This document shows positions 1 to 4,969 of a DNA stretch of 5,972 nucleotides, piece after piece. The translations under genes and the position numbers were made by a program. The stretch's first letter is position 1. Each line of letters starts with the position of its first letter. The notes under the pieces are model-generated. The model saw only the letters and a program-made list of their open reading frames with translations. It searched no databases and was not told the DNA's origin. Origin of the DNA: Deltaproteobacteria bacterium (GTDB taxonomy: Bacteria; Desulfobacterota; Binatia; UBA9968); NCBI GenBank assembly GCA_023250495.1, contig JAHFAP010000205.1:1-5972 (forward strand), in the 5' to 3' direction.

Positions 1-133
1 CGATGCAGAAATCCTGGACCTCGAAGACCATCGGGTTGTAGGCGGTCTTGCTCAGCACCGCGCCCATCTCGTTGGAGCAGGCGATGAACGCGCCGCGGAC
101 AATCTCCAATGTCGCCGGATTGATTTTTGCCAT
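1..133 (-). CDS. Hydantoinase/oxoprolinase subunit B, N-terminal fragment (runs off the left edge)
   Basis: Only the first 44 codons are in the window. The translation begins MAKINPATLEIVRGAF and continues through a SNEMG segment and an SKTAYNPMVFEVQDF segment. This resembles the start of HyuB-type proteins (Hydantoinase_B family), which open with a helix around 'PxTLEIVRGAF' and then a 'KTAxxPxxxExxDF' stretch. In this family the B subunit works with the HyuA ATPase subunit in the cytoplasm to open a cyclic amide such as a hydantoin or 5-oxoproline; the substrate here is unknown. The ATG at 131-133 is preceded by purine-rich DNA containing AAGGAAAGAG (minus strand, 145-154). The gene starts 42 nt after the hyuA-like stop on the same strand, so it is almost certainly the next gene of the operon. 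Completeness cannot be judged because most of the gene lies outside. Confidence 0.88.
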   Translation of the reverse strand, partial: MAKINPATLEIVRGAFIACSNEMGAVLSKTAYNPMVFEVQDFCI

Positions 134-150
134 TTGAGTCAGTTCTCTTT

Positions 151-178
151 CCTTTTGCCTTTTACCTTTTTACTTTTA
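151..178 (-). repeat. Tandem heptamer NAAAAGG, about four copies, between hyuA-like and hyuB-like genes
   Basis: Read on the minus strand, positions 178 to 151 are TAAAAGT, AAAAAGG, TAAAAGG, CAAAAGG: four 7-nt units, the first differing at its last base. The first unit contains the TAA stop of the hyuA-like gene. Each later unit carries an AAAAGG core that resembles a ribosome binding site, and the last is followed by AAAGAG closer to the hyuB start. It may raise initiation on hyuB or vary by slippage; this function is inference. Confidence 0.7.
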
Positions 179-2245
179 ACTTTCTTCATTCGCGATTTGA
201 ATCACCATTTCGCCGGTGGGAACGACCTGGAGACGATCTTGCGGCAGCAGGACTGTTGTTGAGGCCGTTTCTTCAATGATCGCGGCTCCCTCAAGCTTCG
301 TCCCCGGAGCCAATGCATCGCGGCGGTAGACCGGCGTATCCATGAAGCCTTGTTCACCCATGTAGACTTGGCGTCGAGTATAAGCCGACGCAGAGCGCCC
401 GGTGTCATGCATAGATGCATGGACCGGCGAAGGAGATGGGCCTTTTTCAACAGCTCTATGAACCGTCACCCTGACGGCGACAAGCTCCAGCGCCTCTTCC
501 GGAGCCGAATGGCCGTAGAGCAAACGGTGCAGATCGTGAAAGCGCGCGGCAACCGGCTCTCGATCCGCAGCGTCGAAGCTCGCGCCGGAGAGCGGAACGG
601 TCACCGTGTACTCTTGTCCGCGGTAGCGCAGGTCGAGGCGGCAGTCGATTTTGGGCGCAGGGCCGCTTGCGCTTCGTTCGCGTCCGAGAGTATCGAGTCC
701 GCTTTTCACCAGCGCGGCCAGTGTGGAACGGACCTCTTCGGGATTGACGGTTGCGAAGTCGCGGACCATTGTCTGGACATAATCATGCCGGAGGTCGCAG
801 GTGAGCATGCCCCAGGCGGAAAATTGGCCGGGCAGCCGCGGGATGATGACGACGGGGATTTTCAGCTCGCGCGCAAGCGTGCAGCCATGAAGCGGTCCCG
901 CGCCGCCGAAAGCGACCAGGGCGAAGTCGCGCGGGTCCTGGCCTCTTTGCACGGAGACCGCTCTCAGGGCGAGCGCCATGTGGGCGTTGGCTATTCTCAG
1001 AATCGCCACGGCGGCTTCATTGACATCGATCTCCAACGGCCCGGCGACATGCTTCTGCACGGCGGCTACTGCGGCCTCAGAATTGAGCGCCATCTCGCCG
1101 CCAAGAAAAGATTCCGCGCCTAGGCGGCCTAATATAAGGTTCGCGTCGGTGACTGTCGGCTGCGTTCCGCCCAGACCGTAACATGCCGGTCCTGGCATCG
1201 CGCCGGCGCTGACGGGCCCGACCTTCAAGCCTCCCGCGCCGTCTAGCCAGGCGATGCTGCCGCCGCCCGAGCCGACCTCGACGATGTCCACAACCGGCAG
1301 CATCACCGGATGGCCGCTGTTATAGCCGCCGATGTAGTAGTGGCTGGCGATCTCTACGTTGCCGTCTCGCGTCAGACTTGTCTTCGCCGTGGTTCCCCCC
1401 ATGTCGAAAGCGATCGCCTGCGGATGGCCGAGCGAGTCGGCCACTCTGGCCGCGCCGATGACTCCAGCGACCGGGCCTGACTCCATCATCCTGACCGGCA
1501 TCTGGATCGCCGTGTCCAACGACATCACCCCTCCGCCAGACTGCATGACCAGCACCTCTCCGCGGAAGCCCTTTCGGCGCAAACGCTCTCGAAGCGAGCC
1601 GAGGTAGCGGGCGACGACCGGTCCGACGTAGGCGTTGACCGCGGTCGTCGAGGTCCGCTCATACTCCCGGTACTCGCGCAGGATGCGATGGGAGAGCGTG
1701 ACGTAAGCCGCCGGATGGACCGAGGCGATGATCTCGCCGAGCGCCTCTTCGTGCGCTGGGTTGGCGTAGCTGTGAAGGAAGCAGACGGCGATCGATTCAA
1801 CTCCCGCCTTCTTCAATTCCACCACAACCGCCGCTGCCTCTTCCCGCTTCAGCGGCGTGTGAATCTCCCCGCGCGCCGTCATCCGCTCCGTCACCTCGGC
1901 GCGCAGGCTGCGCGGCGCCAGTGGAACCGGCCGCTCAAAAAAAAGATTGTAGGCGTCGGGCCGGTTGCTGCGGCCGATCTCGTAGACGTCGCGAAAGCCG
2001 CGAGTCGTAATCAAGGCCGTCTTCACGCCTTTGCGCTCGACCACGGTATTGATGGCGATTGTAGAACCGTGAAGGAAGAGCGCCGTTTGTCGCAGATCGA
2101 CCGCCGCCTTGGCCACGGCGCTCATCACGCCTTCGGCGTGATCGTTTGGAGTGGTCAGGACTTTCGAGACGGCGACGCGGCCGTCGCCGTCCTCAGCCAC
2201 CAGATCGGTGAAGGTGCCGCCAATGTCTATGCCAACGAGTCGCAC
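176..2245 (-). CDS. hyuA: Hydantoinase/oxoprolinase subunit A (N-methylhydantoinase A-type ATPase)
   Basis: This is a full-length 689-residue cytoplasmic enzyme subunit, the usual size for stand-alone HyuA proteins. Family members bind ATP in an actin/acetate-kinase-like fold and activate a cyclic amide for opening together with HyuB. Visible signatures in order: the N-terminal phosphate loop DIGGTFTD (residues 7-14), HGSTIAINTVVERKG (59-73), MESGPVAG (254-261), a second phosphate loop AFDMGGTTAKTSL (279-291), EVGSGGGSIAW (323-333), GAMPGPACYGLGGTQPTVTD (348-367), VAFGGAGPLHG (444-454), PRLPGQFSAWGM (469-480), and the C-terminal LRYRGQEYTV (539-548) and GAAIIEETASTTVL (653-666). The start is GTG (2243-2245), supported by GAGGAAA (2254-2260) 8 nt upstream; the DIGGTFTD motif then falls at the expected N-terminal place. 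It lies between the binding-protein gene (45 nt gap) and hyuB (42 nt gap). The exact substrate (hydantoin, N-methylhydantoin, 5-oxoproline or another) cannot be read from the sequence. Confidence 0.95.
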   Translation of the reverse strand: MRLVGIDIGGTFTDLVAEDGDGRVAVSKVLTTPNDHAEGVMSAVAKAAVDLRQTALFLHGSTIAINTVVERKGVKTALITTRGFRDVYEIGRSNRPDAYNLFFERPVPLAPRSLRAEVTERMTARGEIHTPLKREEAAAVVVELKKAGVESIAVCFLHSYANPAHEEALGEIIASVHPAAYVTLSHRILREYREYERTSTTAVNAYVGPVVARYLGSLRERLRRKGFRGEVLVMQSGGGVMSLDTAIQMPVRMMESGPVAGVIGAARVADSLGHPQAIAFDMGGTTAKTSLTRDGNVEIASHYYIGGYNSGHPVMLPVVDIVEVGSGGGSIAWLDGAGGLKVGPVSAGAMPGPACYGLGGTQPTVTDANLILGRLGAESFLGGEMALNSEAAVAAVQKHVAGPLEIDVNEAAVAILRIANAHMALALRAVSVQRGQDPRDFALVAFGGAGPLHGCTLARELKIPVVIIPRLPGQFSAWGMLTCDLRHDYVQTMVRDFATVNPEEVRSTLAALVKSGLDTLGRERSASGPAPKIDCRLDLRYRGQEYTVTVPLSGASFDAADREPVAARFHDLHRLLYGHSAPEEALELVAVRVTVHRAVEKGPSPSPVHASMHDTGRSASAYTRRQVYMGEQGFMDTPVYRRDALAPGTKLEGAAIIEETASTTVLLPQDRLQVVPTGEMVIQIANEES

Positions 2246-2253
2246 GGTCAGAG

Positions 2254-2260
2254 TTTCCTC
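2254..2260 (-). promoter_or_regulatory. Ribosome binding site supporting the GTG start of the hyuA-like gene
   Basis: GAGGAAA on the minus strand lies 8 nt before the GTG codon. No other start codon fits both this site and the N-terminal DIGGTFTD motif. A GTG inside this site is in frame but is followed by a TGA, so it cannot be the start. Confidence 0.75.
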
Positions 2261-2271
2261 ACGGATCGCGT

Positions 2272-2283
2272 GTGATAGATCAC
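2272..2283. repeat. Short perfect inverted repeat GTGAT-AG-ATCAC between binding-protein gene and hyuA
   Basis: The 5-bp arms GTGAT (2272-2276) and ATCAC (2279-2283) are separated by 2 nt, too little for an RNA loop. If meaningful it is a DNA-level dyad such as a regulator half-site pair, placed just upstream of the hyuA ribosome binding site. Short dyads like this also arise by chance. Confidence 0.35.
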
Positions 2284-2290
2284 GGGAGCG

Positions 2291-3295
2291 TCACTTGTAA
2301 AGCTGATCGATCCAGCCCGCGCGGACCAGTTTCTCCAGCGGCCCGTGATCTCTGAACTGGTCGCGATTATCCAGGAACTCCTTCGGCACGGGGCGCCTGC
2401 GCGCGAGCTCCTTTAAGACGAGGTCCAACCCCTTGTCCGGCACCCAGGGCACGGGCTTGAATAGACGCGCGTAGACCTCCACGTTCTTTTTTACCGCCAG
2501 CGCATCCGTCTCCCGCTGCCACTTGGTGAAGACCCGCTCGGTGAAGGCGCTATCTTTCTTGATGACGCGGATCGCTTCCAGATAAGCCTTGAGAAACCGC
2601 TCGACCACGCTCGGATTGTTTTTGACAAAGGCCCGGTTGCTCGCCACGCAAGAGGGAGGATAAGGAAACTCGGCTCCCGACAAATCGACCAGAATGGGCC
2701 AACCCATCTGCATCAGCGGAAAGGCATTGTGGAAGGTGAGCGCGGAAGCCATCACCCTGCTACCCAGCATCGCCGAGGCGATCTCCGCGCCGGCTCCCAG
2801 CTGCAAAATCGTCATGTCCTTTTCCGGGTCGAGGCCCAGGTGTCTCAATGCAGTGCGCAGGTAAAAGTGAGTCGTCGAGCCCAGGCGCGTCACGGCCGCA
2901 GCTTTTCCTTTGAGGTCGGCCGAGCTCCTGATCTCGGGCCGCGCGACCAGGTAGACCGTGTCGGTGTCCGCCGGGCAGGCGAGGAGAACCACGTCGCCCC
3001 CTTCGATGCGCGCCGAGATCACCGACTCCGGTCCGGCGCCGGAAAACTGGACGCTGCCGCTCATGATCGTCATGGTGATCAGCGCGCCGCCCCGGATGTG
3101 GATGACTTCCACGTCAAATCCATATTTTCGAAACAGGCCTGCTTCGTTGGCGACCACAACCGGCAGATGGGCTACGGAGCCGGTCACGCCGTAGCAGATC
3201 CGCGTCGGCTCCTGACCTATAGCCGGACCGGCAGACATCACGCACGCCAGTGGCGCGATGAGAATCCAGGTCGTTCCAAACCATCTCAGTTTCAT
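2291..3295 (-). CDS. Periplasmic ABC transporter substrate-binding protein, NMT1/TauA (SsuA)-like
   Basis: This is a 334-residue secreted solute-binding protein. Residues 1-27 form a signal peptide with KLR at the N-terminus, a hydrophobic stretch WFGTTWILIAPLACVM and a likely signal peptidase I site after AIG (27/28). The cysteine at 18 lacks a proper lipobox because residue -3 is Pro, so a lipoprotein is less likely. The mature part starts with a beta strand (RICYGV), then LPVVVANEAGLFRKYGFDVEV (44-64) and IRGG (67-70), and later the ADLKGKAAAV segment (116-125) and HLGLDPEKDMTIL (132-144). These are hallmarks of the NMT1/THI5-like and TauA/SsuA group, which bind small organic N- or S-compounds. 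The ATG is only 5 nt past the cupin stop, and the best Shine-Dalgarno AAAGGAGA (3313-3320) lies inside the cupin's last codons, 17 nt upstream, so translational coupling is likely. No permease or ATPase gene is adjacent in the window. The ligand may be the substrate of the downstream hydantoinase; this is inferred from context. Confidence 0.92.
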   Translation of the reverse strand: MKLRWFGTTWILIAPLACVMSAGPAIGQEPTRICYGVTGSVAHLPVVVANEAGLFRKYGFDVEVIHIRGGALITMTIMSGSVQFSGAGPESVISARIEGGDVVLLACPADTDTVYLVARPEIRSSADLKGKAAAVTRLGSTTHFYLRTALRHLGLDPEKDMTILQLGAGAEIASAMLGSRVMASALTFHNAFPLMQMGWPILVDLSGAEFPYPPSCVASNRAFVKNNPSVVERFLKAYLEAIRVIKKDSAFTERVFTKWQRETDALAVKKNVEVYARLFKPVPWVPDKGLDLVLKELARRRPVPKEFLDNRDQFRDHGPLEKLVRAGWIDQLYK

Positions 3296-3300
3296 TGGCG

Positions 3301-3768
3301 CTATCCGAAGTGTCTCCTTTCGACGCTGGCGGAGTCGTACGGCACATAGCGATTTTCTCCCGGATTCCTCAACTGAGGCGCTTCTCCCTCGTCAAAGAGG
3401 GCGACCGCGCCTTCGCCCGTTTTTCCGCCGACCAACCCCGGCGCGTGGGCTTCCGCCACAACCGTCTCTTTATCAGAGCGGTTCCAGGCCCAGTGGGTTT
3501 TATTGGCGGGAATTCTCTGGAAGTCTCCTTGCTTGCAATGGAAGCCTTTCTCTTCGACGAAGAACCAGATCTCGCCTTCCAAGACGTAATTGATCTGCTC
3601 CGACTCGTGGACATGGGGCCTGGTATGATAGCCGGGCGCCCGAGTGGCGATCATCAAGCTGCATTCATTTCCGTAGCCCTTTCTAGAAATCATCGAGCCT
3701 TCGCCTTGGCTCCCGGTTCGAATACCCTTCCGCTCCGGCACGCTTTCGCTCTTTACATGAAGAGGCAT
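3301..3768 (-). CDS. Small single-domain cupin (Cupin_2-like) protein
   Basis: This is a 155-residue cytoplasmic protein with one cupin beta-barrel, the first gene of the operon. Cupin motif 1 is at residues 46-65 (G-x5-H-x-H-x3-Q-x6-G: G46, H52, H54, Q58, G65). Motif 2 is at 81-96 (G-x5-P-x-N-x2-H-x3-N: G81, P87, H92, N96). The metal ligands would therefore be H52, H54, Q58 and H92. Glutamine replaces the usual glutamate, which occurs in a subset of cupins and may change metal choice. With no fused DNA-binding domain it is more likely an enzyme (isomerase, dioxygenase, lyase) or small-molecule binder than a transcription factor. The ATG is well supported by AAAGGAG (3776-3782) with 7 nt spacing, itself downstream of a good promoter. 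The TAG stop sits 5 nt before the binding-protein start. Its role in the hydantoinase pathway is unknown. Confidence 0.9.
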   Translation of the reverse strand: MPLHVKSESVPERKGIRTGSQGEGSMISRKGYGNECSLMIATRAPGYHTRPHVHESEQINYVLEGEIWFFVEEKGFHCKQGDFQRIPANKTHWAWNRSDKETVVAEAHAPGLVGGKTGEGAVALFDEGEAPQLRNPGENRYVPYDSASVERRHFG

Positions 3769-3775
3769 CTTCCAT

Positions 3776-3782
3776 CTCCTTT
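3776..3782 (-). promoter_or_regulatory. Strong ribosome binding site of the cupin gene
   Basis: AAAGGAG on the minus strand, 7 nt before the ATG at 3768. This fixes the cupin start. Confidence 0.8.
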
Positions 3783-3806
3783 CATTTTTGCCTTGTTAAA
3801 AAAGCC

Positions 3807-3836
3807 AAACTAGCATCGCCGCGCCGAGAGTGTCAA
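3807..3836 (-). promoter_or_regulatory. Sigma70-type promoter of the cupin / binding protein / hyuAB operon
   Basis: On the minus strand a perfect -35 box TTGACA (3831-3836) is followed after 18 bp by TAGTTT (3807-3812). The latter matches TATAAT at three positions, including the key T1, A2 and T6. Transcription would start near 3800, giving a leader of roughly 30 nt that includes the strong Shine-Dalgarno. An alternative -10 GCTAGT with a 16-bp spacer overlaps it. The perfect -35 box and the sensible leader length make this the best candidate in the region. Confidence 0.6.
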
Positions 3837-4080
3837 CGAACGGGCGGCCCTATAGGTGAAATTGTGCCTCAGAGAATAGAAGGGGACAGATCAGCAGGCG
3901 GAACCGGCGCGGCGGGTCGGCATGCAGTAACCCTGCATCGCGCGCCTGATAACCGTGACCAGCCACGAGCACGATGGCCCGCGCGCTCGGAGCAGAAAGC
4001 GGAATCAAGCCTTCCGCCCAAAGAGTCAACAGCAGACTTGAGCCCTTTGCTTGTTGCACGAAAATTCTTGGCTTTGCGCC
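3837..4080. other. Intergenic stretch without a supportable gene, holding a GC-rich imperfect hairpin
   Basis: Between the two divergent promoters lie about 240 nt where open frames exist on both strands, but none has a ribosome binding site or a recognisable domain. It includes the sequence AGGGGACAGATCAG (3881-3894), which resembles the AGGGGACAGAT strings I associate with dispersed repeats in environmental genomes; that resemblance comes from memory and was not checked. Downstream of it is a two-part inverted repeat (3906-3946). The stretch may be a degraded repeat element or a remnant of a gene. Confidence 0.45.
3906..3946. repeat. Imperfect two-part inverted repeat (GC-rich hairpin)
   Basis: The inner arms ATGCAG (3922-3927) and CTGCAT (3933-3938) are perfect with a 5-nt loop. 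The outer arms GGCGCG (3906-3911) and CGCGCC (3941-3946) also pair, leaving 10 nt unpaired on the left and 2 nt on the right. The shape resembles repetitive extragenic palindromes, but no second copy is present in the window. It has no T-tract on either strand, so it is not a terminator. Confidence 0.45.
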
Positions 4081-4110
4081 TTGACCTTAATAGGTCGGTC
4101 GGACTATGAG
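4081..4110 (+). promoter_or_regulatory. Candidate sigma70 promoter of the VOC gene
   Basis: TTGACC (4081-4086, five of six matches to TTGACA) is followed after 18 bp by TATGAG (4105-4110, four of six matches to TATAAT). The predicted start near 4117 would leave a very short leader that still includes the Shine-Dalgarno at 4119-4125. The -35 box is embedded in an inverted repeat. Confidence 0.45.
4083..4096. repeat. Operator-like inverted repeat GACCT-TAAT-AGGTC
   Basis: The perfect 5-bp arms GACCT (4083-4087) and AGGTC (4092-4096) flank an AT-only centre. The dyad covers the end of the -35 box and the start of the spacer of the VOC promoter, a typical place for a repressor site. A GGTC direct repeat (4093-4096 and 4097-4100) follows at once. 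Confidence 0.45.
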
Positions 4111-4118
4111 TGGATAAG

Positions 4119-4125
4119 AAAGGAG
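4119..4125 (+). promoter_or_regulatory. Ribosome binding site of the VOC gene
   Basis: AAAGGAG with 7 nt to the ATG at 4133; it decides the start. It has the same sequence and spacing as the site before the divergent cupin gene. Confidence 0.8.
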
Positions 4126-4132
4126 AGGGATC

Positions 4133-4531
4133 ATGCCTAAAATTCGTCACCTGGCGATCAGAACGGAAGATACTCACAGGCTCGCTACCTTCTATAAGGA
4201 AGTGTTCGAGATGAAGGAGCTTCACCGGAATAGGCGGGAAGGGGGCGCCATCTTTTTGACCGACGGATACTTCAATCTCGCGATCTTACCCAACGACGAA
4301 CAGAATTCTCCGAACGGACTGTACCACTTTGGCTTCGAGGTGGAAGACGGTAAAAAGATCGTCGAGCGGATAGAGAAGCTCAATATCTCCAGACTTCCCA
4401 AGCGCCGCCCCGATCAACGGCCCTATGCCGAGACCCGCGCCTCGGACCCAGACGGCAATTTTTTCGATATATCCGAAAACGGCTTCATGGATTTGAGGCC
4501 CAACAGGGCGAAAGAGGAAGGCGAAGGCTGA
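4133..4531 (+). CDS. VOC superfamily (glyoxalase/bleomycin resistance/dioxygenase fold) protein
   Basis: This is a 132-residue cytoplasmic protein made of two beta-alpha-beta-beta-beta modules. Module 1 begins IRHLAIRTEDTHRLATFYKE (4-23), the usual 'hxxixvxDxxrsxxFYxxvfg' opening, with H6 at the first metal-ligand position. Module 2 begins GLYHFGFEVED (62-72), with H65 at the third ligand position, and ends with SDPDGNFFDIS (104-114). In many metal-dependent members the last motif reads DPDGNxxE; here D112 takes the glutamate's place, and N48 in YFNLAIL sits near where the second ligand usually lies. The metal site is therefore altered or weak. Members catalyse isomerisation, epimerisation, C-C cleavage or thiol transfer; the reaction here cannot be named. 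It is transcribed divergently from the cupin/hydantoinase operon and is closed by its own terminator, so it appears to be a single-gene unit. Confidence 0.88.
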   Translation: MPKIRHLAIRTEDTHRLATFYKEVFEMKELHRNRREGGAIFLTDGYFNLAILPNDEQNSPNGLYHFGFEVEDGKKIVERIEKLNISRLPKRRPDQRPYAETRASDPDGNFFDISENGFMDLRPNRAKEEGEG

Positions 4532-4556
4532 TTGGCATCTTTCGCCAGCCTTTTTT
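4524..4556 (+). terminator. Rho-independent terminator after the VOC gene
   Basis: AAGGCTG (4524-4530) pairs perfectly with CAGCCTT (4546-4552) around a 15-nt loop, followed by a T run (4551-4556). The upstream arm overlaps the last codons of the VOC gene. Competing pairings such as GGCGAA (4520-4525) with TTCGCC (4541-4546) exist, but the T-tract right after the arm favours a terminator. Confidence 0.75.
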
Positions 4557-4671
4557 GCATGAGTGCAGCCCCGGTCGTGATGGCCGAAGGGGGGGATCTT
4601 GAATAGCTCTATCCACTGACCGATATCTTCCATTCTGAACCCTTGATTCCTTTTCCTCTCGCCTCACGCCT

Positions 4672-4689
4672 AACTGTTATAAACTGTTA
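4672..4689. repeat. Direct repeat AACTGTTA x2 at 10-bp spacing
   Basis: AACTGTTA occurs at 4672-4679 and 4682-4689, exactly one helical turn apart. The first copy, with its preceding T, also forms a TAAC-T-GTTA dyad. It lies about 50 bp upstream of the TATAAT box of the small-gene/nucleotidyltransferase unit, a plausible place for a regulator site. This is non-coding DNA that otherwise shows nothing. Confidence 0.4.
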
Positions 4690-4738
4690 CGTCGTAGACA
4701 CGTTGTTGAAAAACCTGTCTTTGGACCGGTCATTGCGC

Positions 4739-4744
4739 TATAAT
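4739..4744 (+). promoter_or_regulatory. Perfect -10 box (TATAAT) just before the small gene
   Basis: TATAAT ends 9 nt before the ATG at 4754. No good -35 box lies 15-19 bp upstream; an 8-bp palindrome GACCGGTC (4724-4731) occupies that interval instead. Transcription would start near 4751, leaving almost no leader, and no Shine-Dalgarno is present. Either the message is leaderless or this box is not used. Confidence 0.45.
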
Positions 4745-4753
4745 AAACGCGTC

Positions 4754-4969
4754 ATGAAAACGGCCTCCCCACGTCCAAATCTCATCGCCCGCGTTATCCG
4801 GAATGGAGATCCTCTAACCCAAGAATCGCATTGGGATAGGGCCACGCCGGAGCAGCGAATCGAGGCGGTGTGGGATCTGACGCTTCTCTGCCTTGCTTGG
4901 CAATCAAAGCAAGCCGATGAACCGCGACTTCAGAGATCTATTAGCCGAATTCAACGTCCACAACGTTGA
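4754..4969 (+). CDS. Small conserved-type protein preceding a nucleotidyltransferase (71 aa, function unknown)
   Basis: The protein starts MKTASPRPNLIARVIRNGDP and contains TPEQRIEAVWDLTLLCLAW (about residues 36-54), followed by the basic tail EPRLQRSISRIQRPQR. From memory, small proteins with an 'A(S/T)PxERIxAVWxLTLxCLAW...EPRLQRSVxRIQRpxR' pattern often sit just upstream of nucleotidyltransferase-like genes; no domain function is established that I know of. The frame is open further upstream to a TTG at 4643, but that extension would run through the TATAAT box and has no ribosome binding site, so I chose the ATG at 4754. No Shine-Dalgarno precedes it. Its end overlaps the nucleotidyltransferase start by 53 nt in a different frame, implying coupled expression. 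It could be an antitoxin-like partner or a regulator; this is inference from the pairing. No transmembrane segment or signal peptide is visible. Confidence 0.75.
   Translation: MKTASPRPNLIARVIRNGDPLTQESHWDRATPEQRIEAVWDLTLLCLAWQSKQADEPRLQRSISRIQRPQR

Noticed and set aside
350..1123. Long open frame on the plus strand opposite the hyuA-like gene (also 1688-2275)
   Set aside because: They lie fully antisense to a full-length hydantoinase A gene with clear motifs, their translations are rich in Arg/His/Ala without domains, and no ribosome binding site was seen.
2729..3349. Open frame on the plus strand opposite the first binding-protein gene
   Set aside because: A shadow of GC-rich codon use in the real gene; low-complexity translation without a family signature.
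3781..3810. A/T-rich run (GTTAAAAAAG) read as a terminator between divergent genes
   Set aside because: No GC-rich stem precedes the run on either strand; it fits better as the leader of the cupin operon.
3295..3813. Open frame on the plus strand opposite the cupin gene
   Set aside because: The minus-strand frame carries both cupin motifs, a strong Shine-Dalgarno and a promoter; the plus frame has none of these.
3850..4225. Short minus-strand open frames in the intergenic region (3850-4059 and 3869-4225)
   Set aside because: One runs into the VOC start region, neither has a ribosome binding site, and no domain is recognisable. At most they are part of a degraded element.
4588..4594. Run of seven G residues as a possible phase-variable tract
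   Set aside because: It lies in non-coding DNA after a terminator, far from any start codon, so slippage would not affect a gene seen here.
4286..4667. Minus-strand open frames opposite the VOC gene and its terminator
   Set aside because: Antisense to a well-supported VOC gene; the translation has no recognisable domain.
4643..4753. N-terminal extension of the small gene from a TTG at 4643
   Set aside because: The extension crosses the TATAAT box and the AACTGTTA repeats, has no ribosome binding site, and does not resemble the rest of the protein.
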